Source: DATFVJ01 sp963826515 (GTDB lineage Bacteria > Actinomycetota > Actinomycetes > Streptosporangiales > Streptosporangiaceae). Taken from it: a DNA stretch of 64,000 nucleotides. Below the pieces are notes generated by a model. The model was not told the origin of the DNA, searched no databases, and saw nothing but the letters and a program-made list of their open reading frames with translations. Where the stretch lies: the NCBI GenBank assembly GCA_963826515.1, contig CAWGXI010000010.1, positions 434,001 through 498,000 of the forward strand. The letters are read 5' to 3'. Both the position numbers and the translations under genes were made by a program. This document shows, in pieces, positions 48,411 through 56,898 of this stretch. Every line of letters starts with the position of its first letter. The first letter of the stretch is position 1.

Positions 48411-49449
48411 CGTTGATGAGCTCCAGGCGCTCGTCGAAGGGCAGGAACGCCGATTTCATGGCATTGATAGTGAACCACTCTAGGTCGTCCCAGCCGTAGC
48501 CGAACGCATCGACCAGCCGGGCGAATTCTTCCGACAGGCTGGTCGCGCTCATCAGCCGGTTGTCGGTGTTCACAGTGACACGGAAATACAGGCGCCGCAG
48601 GAGGCCGATGGGGTGCTCCGCGACCGAACGGGCGGCCCCGGTGTGCACGTTGGATGTCGGGCACATTTCGAGCGGGATCCGCTTGTCACGTACGTACGCT
48701 GCCAGCCGCCCCAGCTTCGGCGTCCCGGAGCTGGCGCCCCCGGCGATGTCATCGATGATCCGGACACCGTGGCCCAGCCTGTCCGCGCCGCACCACTGGA
48801 TCGCCTGCCAGATAGACGGCAGGCCGAATCCCTCACCCGCGTGGATCGTGAAATGCGCGTTCTCCCGCTGCAGGTACTCGAATGCGTCCAGATGGCGGGT
48901 GGGCGGGTAGCCCGCCTCGGGCCCGGCGATGTCGAACCCCGCGACGCCCGCGTCGCGGTACCGGACCATGAGTTCGGCGATTTCCATCGACCGCGCGGCG
49001 TGCCTGATCGCGGTGAGCAACAGGCCGATCCGGATCGCACCCGACTTGGTGCCCGCAGCGAATCCCTCAAGTACGGCCTCGACCACCTGGTCCAGGCTTA
49101 GGCCTTGCTCGGTGTGCAACTCGGGCGCGAAGCGCACCTCGGCGTATACGACGCCGTCCGCGGCCAGGTCTTCCGCGCACTCCGCCGCGACCCGGGCGAG
49201 CCCTTCGGGTGTCTGCATCACGGCCACGGTGTGGTTGAAGGATTCCAGGTATCTTTCCAGCGAGCCAGAATCGGCTATCTGCGCGAACCATTCGGCGAGC
49301 TCGCCCGCATCGTCGGCGGGCAGGTCACGGTAACCGATGTCGCCCGCAAGTTCGGTGATGGTCCCCGGCCGCAAGCCGCCGTCGAGGTGGTCGTGCAGCA
49401 GGACCTTGGGAGCACGCGTGATTTCGTCGAGTGTCGGCTGGTACGTCAT
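48352..49449 (-). CDS. add: adenosine deaminase
   Basis: About 365 residues from the ATG at 49449. Zinc motif His-x-His in 'VLLHDHLDGGLRPGTI' near residue 19, 'FTIHAGEGFGLPSIW' with the catalytic His-Ala-Gly-Glu, 'DRLGHGVRI', and 'VTVNTDNRLMSATSLSEEF' with the metal-binding Asp pair. It converts adenosine and deoxyadenosine to inosine forms for purine salvage, next to the nucleoside phosphorylase. An adenine-nucleoside-like substrate other than adenosine (for example a futalosine-type) is less likely. Confidence 0.92.
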   Translation of the reverse strand: MTYQPTLDEITRAPKVLLHDHLDGGLRPGTITELAGDIGYRDLPADDAGELAEWFAQIADSGSLERYLESFNHTVAVMQTPEGLARVAAECAEDLAADGVVYAEVRFAPELHTEQGLSLDQVVEAVLEGFAAGTKSGAIRIGLLLTAIRHAARSMEIAELMVRYRDAGVAGFDIAGPEAGYPPTRHLDAFEYLQRENAHFTIHAGEGFGLPSIWQAIQWCGADRLGHGVRIIDDIAGGASSGTPKLGRLAAYVRDKRIPLEMCPTSNVHTGAARSVAEHPIGLLRRLYFRVTVNTDNRLMSATSLSEEFARLVDAFGYGWDDLEWFTINAMKSAFLPFDERLELINGVIKPGFAQLKWRGNKPLA

Positions 49450-49483
49450 TTGGAAGCAGGCTACCGCGCAGCCGCCAACCAAG

Positions 49484-49628
49484 CGGTGGTGAGCCGCCCG
49501 GTGGTGAGCCGCCCGGTGGTCAGCCGCCCGGTGGTCAGCCCAGCGCAGTGGTCAGCCCAGCGCAGTGGTCAGCCCAGCGCAGTGGTCAGCCCAGCGCAGT
49601 GGTCAGCCCAGCGCAGTGGTCAGCCGCG
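49484..49628. repeat. tandem array switching from 15-bp to 17-bp units
   Basis: GTGGT-AGCC repeats start at 49486, 49501, 49516 and 49531 (15-base period), then at 49548, 49565, 49582, 49599 and 49616 (17-base period, GTGGTCAGCCCAGCGCA). It lies between adenosine deaminase and the M20 amidohydrolase and overlaps the last 14 codons of the latter. Confidence 0.9.
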
Positions 49629-50968
49629 CCGTCGTGGTCAGCCCAACCGCACTGGTCGACGCCGGTGTGGTGGCCGGTCCCTGCGTGCGGGCCGGGCCCA
49701 CTGCGATGATCGGGCCCACCTCCGAGTCCATCCGCAGCGCTATTGGCGGCAGCTGGCGCGGGCCTGGACGCCATCCGCCGACCACCGAGCGCCCGGAGCG
49801 CGGCGGCGACCATGACCTTCACGCCGAGTCCGATCGCCCGTTCGTCAATGTCGAACGTGCCCTGGTGTATGTCGATGCCGGCCGCCACATCCCTGCCCCG
49901 GGTGCCGAGCCGCGCGAACGCGCCGGGGATCGATTCCAGGTACCAGGCGAAGTCCTCGCCGCCCAGGCTCTGTGGCGCCGCGACGACCCCGTCGCCGCCC
50001 AGTACCTGCTCAACGGCGTCGGTAAGCATCTGCACGCTGACCGACTCGTTCACCGTGGGCGGCACGTTGCGCTGGTAGCTGAGCTCGGCAAGTACGCCGT
50101 AGGCACTCGCCACCGAGTCGATCAGTGCCTTGAGCAGGTCAGGCGCGGCATGCCACGCTTCGTCGTCGAGGCAGCGAACGGTCCCCTCTGCGATCCCGTC
50201 ATCGGGTATCGCGTTGGCCGCCGTTCCCGCGCTGACCCTGCCCCAAACGAGGCTCAGGCTGGACCTGGGATCAACCCGCCTGGATAGCGCAGCGGGAAGC
50301 TCGGTCACGATCTTGCCAAGCGCGTATACCAGGTCGGCGGTGAGATGCGGCCGCGCGGTGTGGCCGCCAGGCCCCGCGACGCGAACCACTATCTTGTCGC
50401 AGGCTGCGGTAATCGGCCCAGCGCGCAGGCCGACCTTGCCGACATCGAGCCGCGGGTCACAGTGCAGGGCGAAGATCCGGTCGACGGACGCGATCCCGCC
50501 GGCGGCGAGCACGTCGAGCGCACCACCCGGGACTTCCTCGGCCGGCTGGAAGACCAGCCGGACTCGTCCGGGCAGCTCGCCCGCTGCGGCCAGGCGCGCA
50601 AGGTAGAGCCCGGCGCCGACCAGGATCGCCGTGTGCACGTCGTGCCCGCACGCGTGGCAAGCGTTGCGTACAGTCGAGCGGTACGGCACGTTCTTCTCGT
50701 CTGATATCGGGAGCGCGTCGAGGTCGGCACGGAGCGCAATCACCGGTCCGGCGCCGTCGCCGATGTCGACGACCAAGCCGGTGCCCTTCGGCAGGACAGC
50801 CGGCCGAAGTCCGGTTGCGGCCAGCCTGGCCGCAACGAGGCGAGTCGTCCGGTGCTCGTGGTAGCCGAGCTCGGGGTGGGCATGCAGATCCCTGCGGAAC
50901 GCGATGAACTCGTCAGCGTGGGCGGACACGAAGCTGTCGAGCCCGGGGTGACGCTCATGTCCCGGCAT
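49586..50968 (-). CDS. M20 family metallopeptidase/amidohydrolase
   Basis: About 460 residues. Zinc-ligand motifs: 'RADLDALPI' near residue 79, 'CHACGHDVHTAILVGAGLYL', 'VFQPAEEVPGG' with the catalytic Glu, 'FALHCDP' and a C-terminal 'LGGEDFAWYLESIPG'. A dimerisation domain is inserted ('VVRVAGPGGHTARPH'). Similar to AmiA/AmiB-type N-acyl-amino-acid amidohydrolases beside the mycobacterial deoD gene. The last 45 residues are Gly/His/Ala-rich and not conserved; they run into a repeat array and were probably added by repeat expansion. The start overlaps the upstream ligase gene by 14 bases. Confidence 0.9.
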   Translation of the reverse strand: MPGHERHPGLDSFVSAHADEFIAFRRDLHAHPELGYHEHRTTRLVAARLAATGLRPAVLPKGTGLVVDIGDGAGPVIALRADLDALPISDEKNVPYRSTVRNACHACGHDVHTAILVGAGLYLARLAAAGELPGRVRLVFQPAEEVPGGALDVLAAGGIASVDRIFALHCDPRLDVGKVGLRAGPITAACDKIVVRVAGPGGHTARPHLTADLVYALGKIVTELPAALSRRVDPRSSLSLVWGRVSAGTAANAIPDDGIAEGTVRCLDDEAWHAAPDLLKALIDSVASAYGVLAELSYQRNVPPTVNESVSVQMLTDAVEQVLGGDGVVAAPQSLGGEDFAWYLESIPGAFARLGTRGRDVAAGIDIHQGTFDIDERAIGLGVKVMVAAALRALGGRRMASRPAPAAANSAADGLGGGPDHRSGPGPHAGTGHHTGVDQCGWADHDGAADHCAGLTTALG

Positions 50969-52124
50969 ACGTCACCTCCCCGGCCGCGACGAACCTGTCC
51001 TCCGCGAACTCTGCGACAAGGGCGTCCACCACGTCGGTTAGCTCGCCACCGCCGGTGATGATGGCGCGTTGCCGCTCGTACGAGGCTCCATGTTCGAGGA
51101 CGTCCGACACCACGCAGAGCTCGTCCGCGCAGCCCATCCTGTCGGCGACAGGCTCAAGCTCCCTGATCAGCTCATAGAGCTCGTCCCTGAGCGGCGCGGT
51201 CACCCCCGTATCGTCGGTAATCACAGTCGCATCGAGCCCGTACCTCGTGGCCCTCCACTTATTGTCCCTGATCACCCAGGCCGCGGGGATCGGCAGGGTA
51301 TAGCCGCGGTCGAGCTGGAAGTCGAAGAGGCGGACTAGGCATTGTGAGAGCGCCGCGACCATACCGATCTCGCGGAGGGTGGGTGTGCCGTCGAACATGC
51401 GGACCTCCACCGTCCCGAAATCGGGGTGCGGCCGGATGTCCCACCACACCTCTTTGATGCTCCGGATGGTCCCGGCGCGAAGCAGCGTCTCCATGTAGTC
51501 CTCGAACTCACTCCATTTGGCGAGCTGGTGCGGCGGCCCGGCCATGGGTAGCGCGCCGAATACCACCGACCGGCTGGAGGCCAGCCCGCTGTCCTGCCCG
51601 CACCAGTACGGGCTGGAGGCGGTAAGCGCGAGAAAATGCGGAAGGTACGCGGCGAGGGCATTGACGATCGGGATCGCCTTGCTCCCATCACGCAGGCCCA
51701 CGTGGACGTGCACGCCGAAGGTCTGAATCCGGCGGGCAAGCCATTGCATTTGCTCGACGAGCTCCGCATACCGCTGAATCGGCGCGATCCTCGCGTCACG
51801 CCAATCGCTGACGGGATGCGTCCCGGCGCAGGCCAGCATCGTACCTCGCGAATCGGTGATCCGCTGGAGTTCCTGTATGGTCGCGGCAAGATCCATCTTG
51901 GCCTCGGACACCGTCGAGCAGATGCCGGTGACCACCTCCACGGTCGACAGCATGAGCTCGTGCCGGATCCTGGGATGCTCCCCGTCCTCGCTGAGCCCCG
52001 GCAGCAGGGCCAGCACTTCGCCGGCGTCCTGCCGCAGCAGCCTGCTCTGCGCGTCGATCAGCTGAAGCTCCCATTCGACGCCTAACGTTGCCCCACGGGA
52101 AGCATTCCATGCGATGACCACCAC
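50955..52124 (-). CDS. glutamate-cysteine ligase GCS2/YbdK family carboxylate-amine ligase
   Basis: About 389 residues. 'TLGVEWELQLIDAQSRLLRQ' begins the GCS2 domain with the metal-binding Glu pair. 'HELMLSTVEVVTGICSTVSEA', 'RIQTFGVHVHVGLRDGSKAI', 'RPHPDFGTVEVRMFDGTPTLREI' and 'DNKWRATRYGLDA' follow. YbdK-type enzymes make gamma-glutamyl peptide bonds. In actinobacteria, where mycothiol replaces glutathione, the physiological product is uncertain (for example an ergothioneine-related or amine ligation). It is translationally coupled to the downstream M20 amidohydrolase (14-base overlap), suggesting linked peptide metabolism. Confidence 0.85.
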   Translation of the reverse strand: MVVIAWNASRGATLGVEWELQLIDAQSRLLRQDAGEVLALLPGLSEDGEHPRIRHELMLSTVEVVTGICSTVSEAKMDLAATIQELQRITDSRGTMLACAGTHPVSDWRDARIAPIQRYAELVEQMQWLARRIQTFGVHVHVGLRDGSKAIPIVNALAAYLPHFLALTASSPYWCGQDSGLASSRSVVFGALPMAGPPHQLAKWSEFEDYMETLLRAGTIRSIKEVWWDIRPHPDFGTVEVRMFDGTPTLREIGMVAALSQCLVRLFDFQLDRGYTLPIPAAWVIRDNKWRATRYGLDATVITDDTGVTAPLRDELYELIRELEPVADRMGCADELCVVSDVLEHGASYERQRAIITGGGELTDVVDALVAEFAEDRFVAAGEVTYAGT

Positions 52125-52598
52125 TCGACCTCCGTCTTCAATCTTTCCAGGCCGGCGAGATACCTGGAGCTAAAATCCGGAGCCAGCCGCTGAAATGAAG
52201 AAAGAAATGACGAATAGTCCTGGGCGCCAACTGCCGCAAGGCGCGCATAACTCGCGCGGCGGGCCAAACTCGAGCGGGCTGGACTGCGCGGGCGAGCAGG
52301 CTGGACTGGGCGGGCAGCGGGTCAGCCTGTGCGTGGGCGCCAGCCCGGAAACTGACGCAGAAAGCAGTCTCGCCGACGCCGCCGATGCTGATACCTGAGT
52401 GGTACCCGGCGCCGGAATGCTGAGCGTAGTAGCAGCTCAGGATGGTTCTGGCTGGCTCAAAGCAGCTACAATCCCGCGCCCGGACCGAGCCGGTAGCCTG
52501 CGGGCGGGCCGGTCCGTTCACGGCCATATATGTCACTCAGGACACCACATGCTGACGATTCGAGTCTCGTATGCGGTAAATAATTCCCGAGCTGCCCC
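52125..52598. other. long gene-less stretch upstream of the ligase operon
   Basis: About 474 bases without a recognisable gene. It contains the promoter of the GCS2-M20 operon on the minus strand, two imperfect copies of GGCTGGACTG-GCGGGC near 52277-52318, and a local A/T-rich patch near 52565-52600. Short open frames on both strands are Ala/Arg-rich or Ser-rich and lack ribosome sites. Confidence 0.45.
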
Positions 52599-54188
52599 CT
52601 ATGACACATCCGGGGGCTTGTAAACCCCCCAGACATCGCGGAGCGCGTCACACACCTCGCCAACGGTGGCGCGCGCCTGGAGCGCCGCACGCAGCGGATG
52701 GAGCAGGTTTTGGGTGCCGTCAGCCGCCTCCTTGAGATCATCGATGCCGCGCCGGTGGGCAGCCGCGTCGCGCGCCTGCCGCAGCCGTGCGAGTCGCTCC
52801 GCCTGTTCCTGCTCGAGCGCCGGATTGACCCACGGCGCCGGGTACAGTTCGTCGCCCTCGGTGCGGAACTTGTTAACCCCGACCACGACCCGGCTGCCCG
52901 CGTCCACGTCCAGCGCCACCTGGTACGCCGAGCGCTCGATCGCGGCTTTCTGGAATCCCTGCTCGATGCCGGCGACAGCGCCGCCAAGCTCGTCGATCTG
53001 CGCGATGAGCTCAGTAGCCTGCTGCTCCACACCATCGGTCATCGACTCGATCGCGTACGATCCCGCGAACGGGTCGACCGTCGAGGTGAGATCGGTTTCG
53101 TACGCGATCACCTGCTGGGTACGCAGCGCCAGCCTGGCCGCCTTCTCGCTGGGCAGCGCGATCGCCTCGTCATAGGAGTTCGTGTGCAGTGACTGCGTAC
53201 CGCCGAATACCGCCGCGAGTGCCTGAATGGTAACCCTGGCCATGTTGACCTCGGGTTGCTGCGCCGCCAGCTCAACCCCAGCCGTCTGGGTGTGGAACCG
53301 CAGCATCTGTGACCGGGGGTTGCGGGCGCCGAATTCGTCGCGCATGATGCGGGCCCACAAGCGCCGGGCGGCGCGGAACTTCGCCACCTCCTCAAGCAGG
53401 TTGGTCCTGGCCACGAAGAAGAACGACAGGCGCGGCGCGAAGTCGTCCACCGCGAGCCCGGCGCCGATCGCTGTTTCCACGTACGCCTTGGCGTTGGCAA
53501 GGGTGAACGCTATCTCCTGAACCGGCGTCGCTCCCGCCTCAGCCATGTGGTAGCCGGAGATCGAGATCGTATTCCACTTCGGCATCTCCTCGCCGCAATA
53601 GGCGAAGGTATCGGCGACGAGCCGGAGCGACGGCTGCGGCGGATAGATGTAGGTGCCGCGGGCGATGTACTCCTTGAGAATGTCGTTCTGGATCGTGCCG
53701 GTGAGGTCGCCCGCGCTCACTCCTTGCTCCTCGGCGACCAGCTGGTAGAGCAGCAGCAGCACCGCTGCTGGCGCATTGATCGTCATCGAGGTGGAGACCT
53801 TGGCAAGGGGGATGCCGTCAAACAGGAGGCGCATGTCGTCGATCGAGTCGATGGCCACCCCGACCTTGCCGACCTCGCCGACCGCCAACGGCGCGTCAGA
53901 ATCGAAACCCATCTGCGTGGGCAGGTCGAAGGCGACGGACAGGCCGGTCGTACCCGCCTCGATCAACTGCCGGTAGCGGCGGTTCGATTCCGTGGCGGTA
54001 GCGAACCCCGCATACTGGCGCATCGTCCAGGGCCGCTCGGTATACATCGCCGGATAGATGCCCCGCGTAAACGGGTATCCGCCCGGTTCACCCAGGCTGC
54101 GGGCGGGATCGAAATCCCGCAGCGCATCCGGGCCGTACATGGGCTCGATGGACAGCCACGACTCCGACTCATTTGTCACGCCGGTCAT
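52599..54188 (-). CDS. methylmalonyl-CoA mutase family protein, large-subunit type without B12 domain
   Basis: About 529 residues from the ATG at 54188. The TIM-barrel substrate domain is complete: 'AMYTERPWTMRQYAGFATATESNRRYRQLI', 'GLSVAFDLPTQMGFDSDAP', 'STSMTINAPAAVLLLLYQLVA', 'GTIQNDILKEYIARGTYIYPP', 'SISGYHMAEAGATPVQEIAF' and 'GGTQSLHTNSYDEAIALPSE'. The cobalamin-binding C-terminal domain (Asp-x-His-x2-Gly) is absent, so it needs a separate small subunit not seen here. It could act on methylmalonyl-CoA, isobutyryl-CoA or another branched acyl-CoA. Fits with the carboxylases in this window. Confidence 0.9.
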   Translation of the reverse strand: MTGVTNESESWLSIEPMYGPDALRDFDPARSLGEPGGYPFTRGIYPAMYTERPWTMRQYAGFATATESNRRYRQLIEAGTTGLSVAFDLPTQMGFDSDAPLAVGEVGKVGVAIDSIDDMRLLFDGIPLAKVSTSMTINAPAAVLLLLYQLVAEEQGVSAGDLTGTIQNDILKEYIARGTYIYPPQPSLRLVADTFAYCGEEMPKWNTISISGYHMAEAGATPVQEIAFTLANAKAYVETAIGAGLAVDDFAPRLSFFFVARTNLLEEVAKFRAARRLWARIMRDEFGARNPRSQMLRFHTQTAGVELAAQQPEVNMARVTIQALAAVFGGTQSLHTNSYDEAIALPSEKAARLALRTQQVIAYETDLTSTVDPFAGSYAIESMTDGVEQQATELIAQIDELGGAVAGIEQGFQKAAIERSAYQVALDVDAGSRVVVGVNKFRTEGDELYPAPWVNPALEQEQAERLARLRQARDAAAHRRGIDDLKEAADGTQNLLHPLRAALQARATVGEVCDALRDVWGVYKPPDVS

Positions 54189-54347
54189 GGCCCTAGAGTA
54201 CGCCGGGCGCCCAAGGGAACGTTCTTCCCATTTCATGCCAAATGACTCAAGCGCCCAGGCCGCGGCTACACAGGCGGTGGACACGCCGGCGTGCCGTTCC
54301 CTCATGATCGTGCGGCCCCGGCGACACTGGGTAGTCTGAGGCACGGA

Positions 54348-55532
54348 ATGAGGACATCCGGGCGAAACGCCGTTGCCGCTGCCGCCGCTGCCGCCGCTGC
54401 GGCGCTCGCTATCGCGGCGACCTGCCCCGCTGCCGCAGGCGTCGCGGTCCCCGCGGGCAACCCGGACCGCACCAGTCACCGGGCCATGACAGCCGGCGGC
54501 GGTGCACGTAACACGGTGGGCGGTGCCGAGCTGACCAGGCCGGGCGTCATCGTCAACTACCCGTCAGCACGCGCCCCGCGCGTGCCCCAGGTTCCGGCCA
54601 GCGCATTCGTGGTTGCCGACGCCACCACTGGGCAGATCCTCGCCGCGACGCAACCGCACGCGCTATACGGGCCCGCGAGCACACTCAAGATTCTTACCGC
54701 CGTCTCGCTCATTCCCGTACTGAACCCGGAAGCGACAGTCGTAGCCTCCAGACGCGCCGTCAGCGTAGAACCGGACGTCGTCGGCCTGAAGCTGGGTTAC
54801 CGGTACAAGATCGCAGATCTGTTCCGTGCGCTGCTGCTCATCTCGGGCAACGACGCTGCGATCGCGCTCGCCGAGGCAACGGGCTCATTCGGCAGGGGCG
54901 TCGCGCTGATGAACGCCGAGGCGCACCAGCTGCAGGCGGACGACACGGTGGCCAGTCAGCCCAACGGACTCGACGCGCGTGGCCAGCACGTGTCCGCCTA
55001 CGACGAGGCGCTGATCGCGCGGCGGGCACTGCGGATACCCGCATTCCTTGGTTACGACCGGACGCCGAGCACCTGGTTCCCGATCACCCCGAGGCAGCGG
55101 ATCGAACTGTTCAACGAAGACCGGCTGCTCACCACATACCGCGGTTTCATCGGCGGCAAGACCGGCTGGACCACCCCGGCCATGGCCACCTATGTCGGCA
55201 TAGCCAGGCGGCAGGGACACACTATTATCGTCACCTTGCTGCATGCAGTGCCGGGGACGCTGTTCACGTCGGCCGCGGCGATGCTCGACTGGGGTTTTAG
55301 CGTGGATGGCAAGATCCGTCCGGTGGGCCAGCTCGTCAGCCCGCTACCTTCGCCATCGGTGGCGCACCGGGCGCCGGTCCAGCCCACGCGCGCCCCGCGG
55401 CGCGCGGCGGCCCAGGTGCACGCGTCTTCGTCGGGCGTTGGCCGCGTGCTCTTCACGGTGGGCTGCTTGGCCGCCGGGGGGCTCGCGCTCGGCGTGTACG
55501 GGCTCGCAAGGCGGCGCCGGTCCACGTCGTGA
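54348..55532 (+). CDS. D-alanyl-D-alanine carboxypeptidase (serine, DacA-like)
   Basis: About 394 residues. The N-terminal Ala-rich segment (residues 8-30) is a signal peptide. The S11 peptidase domain has the SxxK nucleophile 'GPASTLKILTAVSL', the SxN motif 'LLISGNDAAIALAEATG' and the KTG motif 'FIGGKTGWTTPAMATYVGIA'. A C-terminal hydrophobic segment followed by Arg residues (near 365-390) would anchor it in the membrane. It trims D-Ala from peptidoglycan stems outside the cell. It is divergent from the mutase gene. Confidence 0.92.
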   Translation: MRTSGRNAVAAAAAAAAAALAIAATCPAAAGVAVPAGNPDRTSHRAMTAGGGARNTVGGAELTRPGVIVNYPSARAPRVPQVPASAFVVADATTGQILAATQPHALYGPASTLKILTAVSLIPVLNPEATVVASRRAVSVEPDVVGLKLGYRYKIADLFRALLLISGNDAAIALAEATGSFGRGVALMNAEAHQLQADDTVASQPNGLDARGQHVSAYDEALIARRALRIPAFLGYDRTPSTWFPITPRQRIELFNEDRLLTTYRGFIGGKTGWTTPAMATYVGIARRQGHTIIVTLLHAVPGTLFTSAAAMLDWGFSVDGKIRPVGQLVSPLPSPSVAHRAPVQPTRAPRRAAAQVHASSSGVGRVLFTVGCLAAGGLALGVYGLARRRRSTS

Positions 55533-55593
55533 CGTCGCCGTCCATACCGCCGCCGCCGAGCGGGAGCCACCGAGATCTGTAAGAGACGTCCGA

Positions 55594-56619
55594 CTAGCGA
55601 CCTGGCGGGAGCAGGCCGATCCGGTCTCTGACCAGCGCCATCGTCTGCTGCGCCACGGCGGAGGCCCTGGCCGCGCCCCGGCTAAGCAGCCGGTCCAGCT
55701 CCGCCTCGTCGGCTAGCAGCTTCTCCGTTCGCTCCCTGATCGGGGCAAACGCCTGCACCACGACCTCGGCCAGATCCTTCTTCAGCCGGCCGTACCCGCC
55801 GCCCGCGTACCGCGCCTCGAGTTCGGCCACGCTGGTCGCCGTCAGCGCCGAGTAGATCCGCAGCAGGTTCGTGATTCCTGGCTTGGCTTCCTCGTCTGAG
55901 CGGATGTCGCTGCCTGGGTCGGTGACCGCACGCATGATCTTCCTGCGCAGCATGGCCGGATCATCAAGCACGTCGAGGATGCCCTGCCCAGACGACGACG
56001 ATTTGCTCATCTTGGCCGTTGGGTCCTGCAGATCTGCGATCTTGGCCACGCCGGGGAGGATAGATGGACCTGGAAGCGCGAACGTCTCGCCGAACCGATG
56101 ATTGAATCGCCGCGCCAGGTCGCGGCTCAGCTCGAGGTGCTGGCGCTGATCCTCGCCGACGGGAACCTCGTTGGCCTGGTAGATGAGGATGTCAGCCGCC
56201 TGCAGGATCGGATAGGTGAACAAGCCCACGCTCGCCTGATCGGCGCCACCCTTGGTGGTCTTGTCCTTGAACTGAGTCATCCGGCCCGCCTCGCCGAAAC
56301 CAGTGATGCAGCTGAGGATCCAGGCAAGCTCGGTGTGCTCGGGCACGTGGCTCTGCACGAAAACGGTGCAGCGGTCCGGGTTCAGTCCGGCCGCGAACAG
56401 CTGAGCGGCCGCTAGCCGAGTACGCCGGCGTAGCAGCGCCGGATCGAAGGGCACCGTGATCGCATGCAGGTCGACAACGCAGTAGAACGCGTCCCGGGCG
56501 TCCTGAAGCGCGACCCACTGGCGGACCGCCCCGAGATAGTTACCGAGGTGGAAGGAGTCGGCGGTCGGCTGGATACCGGACAGCACACGCGGCTTGGCGG
56601 TGGGTACGGCGTCGGACAT
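55594..56619 (-). CDS. trpS: tryptophan-tRNA ligase
   Basis: About 341 residues. Class I synthetase motifs: the HIGH equivalent in 'IQPTADSFHLGNYLGAVRQW' near residue 17 and KMSKS in 'DPTAKMSKSSSSGQG'. 'EAGRMTQFKDKTTKGG' and 'QAADILIYQANEVPVGEDQRQHLEL' are TrpRS hallmarks. It charges tRNA-Trp in the cytoplasm. The first 12 residues are variable; the ATG at 56619 fits the family length. Confidence 0.95.
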   Translation of the reverse strand: MSDAVPTAKPRVLSGIQPTADSFHLGNYLGAVRQWVALQDARDAFYCVVDLHAITVPFDPALLRRRTRLAAAQLFAAGLNPDRCTVFVQSHVPEHTELAWILSCITGFGEAGRMTQFKDKTTKGGADQASVGLFTYPILQAADILIYQANEVPVGEDQRQHLELSRDLARRFNHRFGETFALPGPSILPGVAKIADLQDPTAKMSKSSSSGQGILDVLDDPAMLRRKIMRAVTDPGSDIRSDEEAKPGITNLLRIYSALTATSVAELEARYAGGGYGRLKKDLAEVVVQAFAPIRERTEKLLADEAELDRLLSRGAARASAVAQQTMALVRDRIGLLPPGR

Positions 56620-56898
56620 GCGGCTTTCCTCGGACCAAGGTGTTAGCGGATCGGTGCGGCGGACCCTGAGCTGCGCGGCCCGCGATCTGCAGACCGTCGA
56701 CAGCGCGGCGTGGTCGCCAGCCTACCGTCGCGGCGGGCCCGGGCTGGCCGACCCTTCCACACCCCCCCGCCGGCCAGCGCGTGGAGATCACTGTGGCCCA
56801 AACGCCGCAGTCCGCTCGCACGCCCGCGTCACACCGATCTCCACACCTGCTGGATCAGCGCTGCGCAGCTTTGCGCCGCAAAGCCATACGAACGCGGA

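Noticed and set aside
52125..52598. Cobalamin riboswitch near the mutase gene
   Set aside because: The stretch is downstream of the mutase, and I could not recognise the B12-box or conserved helices there or in the 159-base upstream gap.
52550..52620. T-loop-like sequence ATTCGAGTC suggesting a tRNA
   Set aside because: No acceptor stem, D-arm or anticodon arm can be matched around it.
54189..54479. Upstream extension of the mutase reading frame
   Set aside because: It would overlap the divergent carboxypeptidase start and is Arg/Gly-rich; the ATG at 54188 matches the family start.
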